A model generated the notes under the pieces. That model searched no databases and was not told the origin of the DNA. It saw only the letters and a list, made by a program, of their open reading frames with translations. Source: Desulfobacterales bacterium RIFOXYA12_FULL_46_15 (GTDB taxonomy: Bacteria; Desulfobacterota; Desulfobacteria; Desulfobacterales; Desulfobacteraceae). Taken from it: a stretch of DNA of 64,000 bases. The DNA lies in contig MGTJ01000006.1 in NCBI GenBank assembly GCA_001799395.1, positions 1-64,000 on the forward strand. The letters are read 5' to 3'. Position 1 is the stretch's first letter, and each line of letters starts with the position of its first letter. The translations under genes and the position numbers were made by a program. Positions 56,917-64,000 of this stretch are shown one piece after another.

Positions 56917-57288
56917 TCAGAGCCTGAATTTTTCTTTGCAATGGTCACAAACGGATATGGTCGGGATCTGTTTACAGTGAAGGCATTTGTCCATTAAATA
57001 ACGGTCTTTGCCCTGCATTTTTCCACACTCGGGACAATGCCAGTTTTTTTTTGTCGGTATGGTCTTGTAACAATTCGGGCATTTTATGGGGAATTTCCTG
57101 AAAATGAAATACAGGACCATGACAAAGATCAAAAAAGGTCCCATCAGTTGAAACTCAGAGCTTTTTGAAAATTCGCTCAATTCCCTGGAACCGCTTAAAA
57201 TCACATATAAAAGGAAAGCGATGGTAGTAATGGCAATAAATTTAAACCGAAAATGAAAAAATACGCTTTGCAATGGCTTTTCCTCCAT
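56917..57288 (-). CDS. Two-helix membrane protein with double zinc ribbon
   Basis: A 123-residue protein: two membrane helices (FIAITTIAFLLYVILSG; LMGPFLIFVMVLYFIF) and a cytosolic tail with four CxxC knuckles (CPNC, CPEC, CLHC, CDHC), enough for two zinc sites. Similar ribbon proteins are of unknown role. GGGAGG stands 5 nt before the ATG. It is the last gene of a minus-strand run, 15 nt after the DUF748 gene. Confidence 0.8.
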   Translation of the reverse strand: MEEKPLQSVFFHFRFKFIAITTIAFLLYVILSGSRELSEFSKSSEFQLMGPFLIFVMVLYFIFRKFPIKCPNCYKTIPTKKNWHCPECGKMQGKDRYLMDKCLHCKQIPTISVCDHCKEKFRL

Positions 57289-57303
57289 GTGTCCTCCCTG
57301 CTT

Positions 57304-60300
57304 TTATTTTAATATAAAATTCACTCTGCCGGTCTGATCTGCTTTTTCCTTTTCAACTGCTATGGGTTCAACCATAAAAATCCTTTCTTTTTCAACCTTC
57401 CCTGTAGATAAAACATATGCCTTGATATTTTCCGCTCTATTTGCAGCCAGAGATCGAAGATCGGTTTCATCAATATTGATATGGGTAATCAATAGTTTCT
57501 TTTTTTCTTCAAGACCAATCTTTTTTAAACTGCCTTTTTCATCCCTGGGTTTAGGGAACTGTGCGTCATCATAAACCTTTTGTGTATATTTTTCCCTTTC
57601 TTCGGCAGTGAGCGGCGCATTCTCCGGAGTTTTGGAGAAAGGCAGCGAATACCATGCTTTTTTTGATCTCTCTTTTTTTAATAAATCATTAAAATTTTTT
57701 TCTCGAATGCCTTCGGCATCCCGTATCGGGTTATAAACGCCCTGAATCTCAAGTCTGACAGATGGCTTTTCTTGGAGTATCACAGCCAGTTTATCAATTT
57801 TCTCATAATCGCTTTCCCGGACTTCTGATCCGCCAAATTCAAATTCGGCATAACTCAGCTCCTCCCCTCCCCCGCCGAACATGGACCCAATAATTGAAAA
57901 AGGCGAGGTAATGACTTTAAGGATCATATTTCCGATCATTTTGAGTATAACCGGCCCCAATTTGAATTGCGGATCATCCAGTTTGCCTTCCACCGGGAGA
58001 TTAAGATCAATCTGACCCTGTCTGTTTTTCAAAAGTGATATGGCAAGGCTGACGGGTAATGATGTTGCATGTTCACTGTCCACCTTTTCACCCAGCTCGA
58101 AATTATCGAAACGGGCCCGATTCTCTGATTTTAGCACAGTGTCGTCAATCGTATATTTCAGATCTAAAATAAGCTTTCCCTTTTCAATCTTATACCCAAG
58201 ATATTTAGATGAATAGGGAGTGAAACCAGACAGGTCTATGTTTTTAAAAGATACATTGATTTCGGCAAATTTTTTTTCTGCCAGCAGATTGACGATTCCC
58301 AGGATTTCAAGCGGTGAAGAAAGACTGTGAACCCCCTTAAGATGAAGCTTTGCACGGGATTGTTCATCCGACGAAAGCCCGGTCAGGGACCCTGCGATTT
58401 CCTTCATCCCGGCCTTGAAATTGGGTTTGGTCAGATAATCTGAAAAATCAATATTTCCGCCTTGCAGGGTTATTTTTTCAATATTGATCTTTGGTTTTTC
58501 CATGAAAGGTTTTACCGGTTCAGGGTCTTCATCAATGGCCTTGTCCTTTGGCAAATCCGATTTGAAAATGGTTGATAAATTAAACTCCCCTGAGTCGCTG
58601 ACCATAATCTTTGAATAAAAATCCGTCAAAGCGATTTCCTTGGCTGAAATCTCAACCGGGAATAAGGATATGTCAAGTCCGGTCAGATAGAAAGAATTGC
58701 AATTGAAAAAATCTTCTTTTGATTTTTTATCAAGGCTTGAAAATCCTGTGACAGATGTTTCTCCTGAAAATCCGATGTGTTTTCCGGTTTTTTGTTTCAT
58801 GTCAACCAGAAGTTTTCCCTTTGCATTCAGATTTCCTTCTGTGACAAGGATTTTGACCGTATCTGTGAAATAGGGCTGAAGGCTTTTAATGTCTATTTTT
58901 TCAAGATTAATAATCAGACCTGCATCGAGATTCAAGGGATTTACCTCTCCTGAAATTTCAATGTTTCCATCCTTACCCCATTTCATGCGGGTATTGAATT
59001 TTCCTTTTTCATCCCCAAAATTCCGGAATGATCCGGCATTCATGGAAATATCCGAAAGCTCAATATTCACCGGTTCGGCACAGGTTAAATCGCTAAATAA
59101 AAAATTGAATCCTCTTGAATCAAATGAGTTTAAAGTAAGTGCCCATGGGGGGGTTGCCGGAGCGTCTGTCAGTTTTTTAGGATTATCTTTCTTTTCAACA
59201 GGTTCCAGGACTTTTTCCCTGGTTTTGTTTTCCGGCAGGAGAGACTCTGCAAGATTGATCAGACCTTTTTTATCCCTTTTGATCAGGACTTTTCCATTCC
59301 GGGTAAAAAGGCCGCCAATATCTATTTTTCGATTTGTCAAATCAACAAATGAACCTGACAGTTTGATTTCCGGGATATTGATCATCTCTTCTTTGATTTT
59401 ACGATCCCATACACTCAGGGACTGAATCAGTAATTCATGACTGGTGATTGTTGTCTTGTTTTCTTCCTTAGATGTTTCAAATTCCAGAGAAAAATCCAGA
59501 ACACCGTCCCTGACATCAAGACCGGCCCGGTTTTCATAATAGGGGGCATACCGGTTAAAATGAAAATTGCCCATGGAAAGACTGCCTTTGGCTTTGACAG
59601 GTTTGGTCTGAAACTCTCCTTTTGATTCAAGGGTCTCCTCAAAAAGGGTTTTTAAGCTCACCTGGAATTCCCCTGATATGGCATCTTTTACCTTTAACCG
59701 GGTTACCGTGAGGTTCAGCGGGGAAATGACGGTATCAAAAGGGGATTTATTGGACAAGTCTTTTATTGCAATCAGGCCATCTTTGATTTCACAATTTTCC
59801 ACTTCAAGGGCAAAGGGGATTACTTTTTTTCCATCTGTTTCAGGGGAATTATTTTGGGCAGGGATATAGGCTGAAAGGCTCAGGTCACCGCTTTCATTCC
59901 TTTCAATGTTCAATTCAGGGGAAGAAAGCAGGATCTTTGAAATATTCAACCGGCCTGAAAGAATATCTGAGGGTGAAATCTCTGCAAAAAGAGAGGGAAA
60001 ACTTAAGATTTTCTCATCCGCAGCTCCCATGATTGCAGCATTGGCTGTATCTATCCTGCCGTCTATCAGAAGAGAAATTTTTGAATTTTTCCGGGTCATG
60101 TCGGCATGGAGGTCAAAACCCGCGTCAAGGCTTGCCAGCTTAAGATTTTCAGGAACCGGGATATAGGCAAGATAATGCATCATATTCACATCTGAAACCT
60201 TAAGGGTCGCCTTGGTTGCGAGGTCATCGGCAAAAAGTGCGGATTCAAGGGTGAGATTGCATTTTGCCGTGTTGAACACAAATCGGATATCAATATCGGC

Positions 60301-60891
60301 AGGTTTGGCAATATCTTGTCTCCGGCTGCTTAAAAAAGGGACAATGAATGAAAAATCTTTGATCTGATGGGCAACTTCTTTTTTCTTGTCCTGAAAATCC
60401 ACCTCACCGTTCATAATGCTGACATTTTTCAATACAAATCCGAAAATCTCTTTTTTACTGTCATCCTTAGTCCCGGCCGGGCTCCCATTGGGCTGGTCCT
60501 TGGTTTTTTCCCGGTTCATCATGTCTGAAAAATTAAAGGACCCGTCAGGATGTTGAACGAGCTTTATATAAGGATTTTCAATCAATACTTGTGATACCAC
60601 GGGTGCCAGTATAAATAGAGAAGAGGCACTCAGATTGATGAAAATCTTATTTACTGATACAAAATCCTCTTTATTCTTATCGATAATTTTCAGACCGTCG
60701 ATTCCTGTGGTCAGAGAAAAAGGGTTTACCGACATTTTTTCAATCAGAACATCTCTGCCCAATGTCTTTGTTAATTTATCCCGGATAATATTTTTCCCAA
60801 GGACAGGGATAAGAAAAAAGCCGGCCAGAGAATATAAAAGAATAATGATCCCTAAAATCACAATTATTTTTTTTGAAAAAAATTTTCTCAT
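57304..60891 (-). CDS. Giant AsmA/DUF748-like envelope protein
   Basis: A 1195-residue protein anchored by one N-terminal helix (IIVILGIIILLYSLAGFFLI), then a very long periplasmic, beta-rich body of DUF748/AsmA type with repeated segments that start FxLxNVSIxNGxVDFxD and VENCEIKDGLIAIKDL. The C-terminus (ESDYEKIDKLAVILQEKPSV; LAANRAENIKAYVLSTGKV) resembles the OmpA-like tail of DUF748 proteins. Relatives such as YdbH/TamB-like AsmA proteins form lipid bridges between inner and outer membrane, so phospholipid transport is the likely role. The UbiD gene lies 17 nt upstream. Confidence 0.85.
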   Translation of the reverse strand: MRKFFSKKIIVILGIIILLYSLAGFFLIPVLGKNIIRDKLTKTLGRDVLIEKMSVNPFSLTTGIDGLKIIDKNKEDFVSVNKIFINLSASSLFILAPVVSQVLIENPYIKLVQHPDGSFNFSDMMNREKTKDQPNGSPAGTKDDSKKEIFGFVLKNVSIMNGEVDFQDKKKEVAHQIKDFSFIVPFLSSRRQDIAKPADIDIRFVFNTAKCNLTLESALFADDLATKATLKVSDVNMMHYLAYIPVPENLKLASLDAGFDLHADMTRKNSKISLLIDGRIDTANAAIMGAADEKILSFPSLFAEISPSDILSGRLNISKILLSSPELNIERNESGDLSLSAYIPAQNNSPETDGKKVIPFALEVENCEIKDGLIAIKDLSNKSPFDTVISPLNLTVTRLKVKDAISGEFQVSLKTLFEETLESKGEFQTKPVKAKGSLSMGNFHFNRYAPYYENRAGLDVRDGVLDFSLEFETSKEENKTTITSHELLIQSLSVWDRKIKEEMINIPEIKLSGSFVDLTNRKIDIGGLFTRNGKVLIKRDKKGLINLAESLLPENKTREKVLEPVEKKDNPKKLTDAPATPPWALTLNSFDSRGFNFLFSDLTCAEPVNIELSDISMNAGSFRNFGDEKGKFNTRMKWGKDGNIEISGEVNPLNLDAGLIINLEKIDIKSLQPYFTDTVKILVTEGNLNAKGKLLVDMKQKTGKHIGFSGETSVTGFSSLDKKSKEDFFNCNSFYLTGLDISLFPVEISAKEIALTDFYSKIMVSDSGEFNLSTIFKSDLPKDKAIDEDPEPVKPFMEKPKINIEKITLQGGNIDFSDYLTKPNFKAGMKEIAGSLTGLSSDEQSRAKLHLKGVHSLSSPLEILGIVNLLAEKKFAEINVSFKNIDLSGFTPYSSKYLGYKIEKGKLILDLKYTIDDTVLKSENRARFDNFELGEKVDSEHATSLPVSLAISLLKNRQGQIDLNLPVEGKLDDPQFKLGPVILKMIGNMILKVITSPFSIIGSMFGGGGEELSYAEFEFGGSEVRESDYEKIDKLAVILQEKPSVRLEIQGVYNPIRDAEGIREKNFNDLLKKERSKKAWYSLPFSKTPENAPLTAEEREKYTQKVYDDAQFPKPRDEKGSLKKIGLEEKKKLLITHINIDETDLRSLAANRAENIKAYVLSTGKVEKERIFMVEPIAVEKEKADQTGRVNFILK

Positions 60892-60908
60892 GGCAATTTT
60901 CCCTCCGT

Positions 60909-62741
60909 TTAGATAATTCCAAAAAGCGGACCACCCTTTTTCCCCATTTCCCTCACCTTGTCTTCAACCTTTGAATCACGTTCAAGAATCGCTGCATGGA
61001 AAGGTTTGATCCTTGCATCGATAATGAGGGGTCCCTGGCACCCCCAGTGCTTGAATTTTGTCTGCTCATCCACACCATAGACATCGTGGGACGGGTTTGA
61101 TCTTAAAAATGTCACCCATAAAAAATTTGAAAATGAAGCTGCTGAAAAATCAGGATCATCCACTACGACAACCAGGGGGATGGATAAAAAACCACCCTGA
61201 TCCTGGATTTTTTTTTTCAACCGGTTGATTTCGATTTTTCCCTTTGTATAGGTCTTAAAGACAGGGCCTTTGACAACAGCCATGCCCGGGCCGGCAAATT
61301 TCGGCCGTGCGAATTCATCAGGAAGAGAAAATCTATCCGGAAATTCCAGGGCTAATCTGCGTTTTTTTTCTCCTGCAGCCGCCACAATGAGTTTAGAGCC
61401 CTGGTTGATATTCTGCGTTGAATAATCCAGGGTGTCCATGGTGGTTTCTGTAAAAAAATGAAGATCTGAGGAAAAATCAATCCGCTCCAGCATATGGATA
61501 AAAAAGGCTTTTGTATCCTTTACATCAAGACCGGGATTGTCTTCATGGGCACAGATCAAAAGATATTTTGCAAGAGAAAGCTGGCCTGTTCCAAGTATAT
61601 GTGCAGCATGGGTTAAAAGCTCCCTCGGACGCCTCTTTTCATAAGGCTGGTATCGCTCATGGGCTTTGGCCAGTAAAAGCGGGTGCACTCCGGCATCATC
61701 CACGGCATTGAGTGCCGTCACCCCGGGAATCTCGGCTTTTACAGCAGACCCGGTGATCTCATGAATCAGCCTTCCGAAATTCGAATCTTCCCGGGGCGGA
61801 CGTCCCACGACGGTAAACGGGAAGACGGCATTTTTTCTGTGAAGAACGGAAACGACCTTGATATACGGGTAGTTATGGACATGGGAATAATATCCCAGGT
61901 GATCGCCAAAAGGCCCTTCCTTTTTTGTCTTCCCAGGGATAATGAGTCCTGTGATACAGAAATCTGCGTCAGATGAAAGAATATGACCGTTTTGAACGGC
62001 ATACCTGAAATTCCTTCCGGCCAGGGCTCCGGCAAAAGCAATTTCAGGAACCCCTTCAGGGAGCGGCATTACGGCGGCAAGCGTATGGGCAGGCGGGCCA
62101 CCTACAAAAATGCTTACTTTTAAGGCCTGGTTTTTTTCCAGGGCTTTTTTATGATGATCGCCGATTCCGCGGTGCAATTGATAATGCAGTCCGATTTCCC
62201 TGCCAAAACGATAATCGTTTCCTGAAATCTGGATACGGTACATGCCAAGATTTGATTGTAAAACCGAATCCTGGTCCGGGTCCCTGGTAAATACCTGGGG
62301 GAGAAGGATAAATGCCCCGCCATCGCCCGGCCCGCACTGGATCATGGGAAGATCTTCAATCCCGCAGTGTTTTTCCATAATTTCATGGGTAAGGCTTTTC
62401 AAAGGGAAAGCATGCAGTAATGAAGAAAGCGCAGAAAGTATTTTCCCAGGTTTTTTTAAAAAATGCCATGGATCTGATCTTAGCTCCACCAGGGCCTGAA
62501 CCGATCGAAGTTCAGGCTCAAATATCCTTAAGGTTCGTTCATAGGTGCCGAAAAGATTGGATACTGCCGGGAACCGGCAATTTTTGATATTTAAAAACAT
62601 TACGGCAGGGCCTTTTGCTTCAAATACCTGACGGGTAATCTCAGCCATTTCAAGATACGGGTCAACGGGTTCCCTGATCTTTATCAGTTCTTTTTGTTTT
62701 TCAAGAAAGGAAAGACAGTGTCCAAGGCTTTTAAATTTCAT
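60909..62741 (-). CDS. UbiD-family decarboxylase (prenylated-FMN)
   Basis: A 610-residue cytosolic decarboxylase of the UbiD family, which uses prenylated FMN and a metal to remove or add CO2 on aromatic or unsaturated acids. The characteristic GLHYQLHRGIGDHH and KKEGPFGDHLGYYS stretches contain the conserved Arg/Glu residues of the active site. The length is greater than E. coli UbiD (about 497), as in several anaerobe paralogues. The role may be in menaquinone biosynthesis or aromatic metabolism; no UbiX gene is in the window. It starts 3 nt after the M48 protease gene. Confidence 0.9.
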   Translation of the reverse strand: MKFKSLGHCLSFLEKQKELIKIREPVDPYLEMAEITRQVFEAKGPAVMFLNIKNCRFPAVSNLFGTYERTLRIFEPELRSVQALVELRSDPWHFLKKPGKILSALSSLLHAFPLKSLTHEIMEKHCGIEDLPMIQCGPGDGGAFILLPQVFTRDPDQDSVLQSNLGMYRIQISGNDYRFGREIGLHYQLHRGIGDHHKKALEKNQALKVSIFVGGPPAHTLAAVMPLPEGVPEIAFAGALAGRNFRYAVQNGHILSSDADFCITGLIIPGKTKKEGPFGDHLGYYSHVHNYPYIKVVSVLHRKNAVFPFTVVGRPPREDSNFGRLIHEITGSAVKAEIPGVTALNAVDDAGVHPLLLAKAHERYQPYEKRRPRELLTHAAHILGTGQLSLAKYLLICAHEDNPGLDVKDTKAFFIHMLERIDFSSDLHFFTETTMDTLDYSTQNINQGSKLIVAAAGEKKRRLALEFPDRFSLPDEFARPKFAGPGMAVVKGPVFKTYTKGKIEINRLKKKIQDQGGFLSIPLVVVVDDPDFSAASFSNFLWVTFLRSNPSHDVYGVDEQTKFKHWGCQGPLIIDARIKPFHAAILERDSKVEDKVREMGKKGGPLFGII

Positions 62742-62744
62742 CAG

Positions 62745-64000
62745 TTATCTTGCATACCCCCATTGCTTCAAACGGGCATAGGCATATTGAGAATATTTGT
62801 TCTGCTGATAATTTATCATTTTCAGATATTTCATATATTGATTTGCCGCAGGGTCCTTCTCGCCGTTATTTTCAAGACAATATCCCCGGAAAAAAGCCAT
62901 CTGGGGATTACCCGGCAGGATTTCTTCACATTGTGTAAAATCTTTATAAGCATTGGAAAATTTTTTCTGCTCAATGTTGGCAATCCCGGCCACATAATAC
63001 CCCTGAGCTTCTGAAGGATATAATGTTTTTGCAGTATCTGCATAGGACAATGCCTCGGGAAATTTTTTCCGGATAAGAAGGCATTTGGCCATCACAACAT
63101 GCGCAGTATAATCTTCCCTTGATTTATCAATGGATTTTTTAATGGCATTCTCGGCTTTGTCATATTCTTTTGAAGCAAGAAATTCCTCTCCTTCCTGCAA
63201 AAGTTCGACAGTCTGTCTTTTTCTCCTTAAAGAGGCTGTATTGTCCATATACCGGTCACGGTTTAATGAATATTCCTTTGAATACCGGTACTGCTCTTTT
63301 TCTCTTAGAACGGCTGCATCCAATCTTTCAGAACTCATGGGATGGGTAGAAAAGAGCATGGCCGCAGAACCTGGTTTTTCCTTATGAAGAGAGTCCAGCA
63401 TTTCCATCAGTCTGACAAACCCTTTGGAAGGATATCCTGCCTTGACCATATATTCATTGCCCAGGGAATCAGCCTCTCTTTCATTGTCCCGGCTGTATTT
63501 TGAAAGAAAAAGCCCCTGACCGAGAGCACCCAGCTGCTGTGTCAGCTCGCCAAAGGCAGAGCCCTGGGTCCCTGCCGCAATGGACAACCCGCCGATGAGA
63601 AGAGAGGAAAGCTGGCCTTTGGATACCTGTTCCGCCGTATGCCTGGCATTGACATGGCCCAGTTCATGGCCCAGAAGGGAAGCAAGCTCTGCCTCATTGT
63701 CAAGCTTCAGAAGTATTCCCCGGGTTGCTGCAATGGTTCCGCCGGGGAAAGCATAGGCATTGATATAGGTAGCATTCACGCATTTGAAGGAATATGGTAT
63801 GGCAGGTCTGTGCACATTTGCCAGCAATCCTTTTCCCACCATGGAAACATACCGGTTAACCTTGTCATCCTGGCTGATGCCATAGTCTGAAGAAATCTGG
63901 AAAGGTGACTGTTGTTTATCAATGGCGATTTCCTGCTGTTCTGATACCATCATAATCTGGCTTTTGCCTGTAACCGGGTCAATGGCACACCCAGTGAGAA
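62745..64000 (-). CDS. M48 zinc metalloprotease lipoprotein with TPR, cut by window edge
   Basis: At least 417 residues of a periplasmic protease; the 5' end is beyond 64000. Codons before the apparent ATG at 63953 read LTGCAIDPVTGKSQI in frame, the lipobox and start of the mature BepA/LoiP-type lipoprotein, so that ATG is not the real start. The zinc site is HELGH in LLGHELGHVNARHTAEQ, with the third ligand region NEREADSLG. The C-terminal third consists of TPR helices (AENAIKKSIDKSREDY; FPEALSYADTAKTLYPSEA; KKFSNAYKDFTQCEEIL). Such proteins degrade or assemble misfolded outer-membrane proteins. Confidence 0.92.
   Translation of the reverse strand, partial: LTGCAIDPVTGKSQIMMVSEQQEIAIDKQQSPFQISSDYGISQDDKVNRYVSMVGKGLLANVHRPAIPYSFKCVNATYINAYAFPGGTIAATRGILLKLDNEAELASLLGHELGHVNARHTAEQVSKGQLSSLLIGGLSIAAGTQGSAFGELTQQLGALGQGLFLSKYSRDNEREADSLGNEYMVKAGYPSKGFVRLMEMLDSLHKEKPGSAAMLFSTHPMSSERLDAAVLREKEQYRYSKEYSLNRDRYMDNTASLRRKRQTVELLQEGEEFLASKEYDKAENAIKKSIDKSREDYTAHVVMAKCLLIRKKFPEALSYADTAKTLYPSEAQGYYVAGIANIEQKKFSNAYKDFTQCEEILPGNPQMAFFRGYCLENNGEKDPAANQYMKYLKMINYQQNKYSQYAYARLKQWGYAR

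Overview
The window looks like a chromosomal segment of a strictly anaerobic Desulfobacterota bacterium, most likely a Desulfobacteraceae-type sulfate reducer. This is inference from gene content: a heterodisulfide-reductase-like HdrC/HdrB pair, a pyrophosphate-dependent phosphofructokinase, acetate and propionate activation with a symporter, a probable selenoprotein, and very dense two-component and cyclic-di-GMP signalling. No rRNA, tRNA, CRISPR array, transposase or prophage gene was seen. Both strands are used in long, tightly packed, often overlapping gene runs.

Layout. 1-3550 (minus): a diguanylate cyclase followed by a PPi-phosphofructokinase. 3700-5320 (plus): ftsY and an NTF2-like protein. 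16215-5316 (minus): one ten-gene housekeeping run: SurA-like lipoprotein, SurA/PpiC chaperone, mgtE, recO, GHMP kinase, glyQ, glyS, a small basic protein, a nucleoside phosphorylase and ligA. 16340-22055: a peptide ABC transporter split into pieces (substrate-binding protein and OppD, then OppF further on), with a DadA-like dehydrogenase and a cold-shock gene between them and no permease genes. 22483-37341 (plus): a signalling island with two CheW, CheR-TPR, one MCP, a double-Hpt hybrid CheA, CheB, two hybrid kinases, a lone receiver, a KaiB-like protein and a receiver-PAS-HD-GYP phosphodiesterase. 37493-40794: MotA/MotB, a PilZ protein, DinB and acylphosphatase. 40946-43669: HdrC/HdrB facing a LUD-domain protein and a gene with an in-frame TGA. 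43988-49993: acetyl-CoA synthetase, a PrpE-like ligase, a sodium/solute symporter and a 28-residue membrane protein, closed by a strong terminator. 50064-56909: a membrane PAS-exonuclease fusion, LemA, a cNMP/CBS/nucleotidyltransferase protein, a secreted protein and a receiver-ATPase protein. 64000-56917 (minus): M48 lipoprotein protease, UbiD, a giant DUF748/AsmA-like protein and a zinc-ribbon membrane protein.

How the parts fit. The 22-37 kb island has the parts list of the Wsp-type alternative chemosensory pathway (MCP, two CheW, CheR-TPR, CheA-REC, CheB), but the c-di-GMP enzyme encoded with it is an HD-GYP hydrolase rather than a GGDEF cyclase, and a KaiB-like protein is translationally coupled to that hydrolase. 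The neighbouring stator genes carry a PilZ c-di-GMP receptor in the same run, so sensing, c-di-GMP turnover and motility control may be linked here. The second strong point is 42383-43012: an in-frame TGA followed 17 nt later by a hairpin with the same apical CAGGUCUG as the E. coli fdhF SECIS as I recall it, which indicates a selenocysteine form of a DUF166-like protein. A perfect FNR-type box lies 41.5 bp upstream of the likely start of hdrCB transcription.
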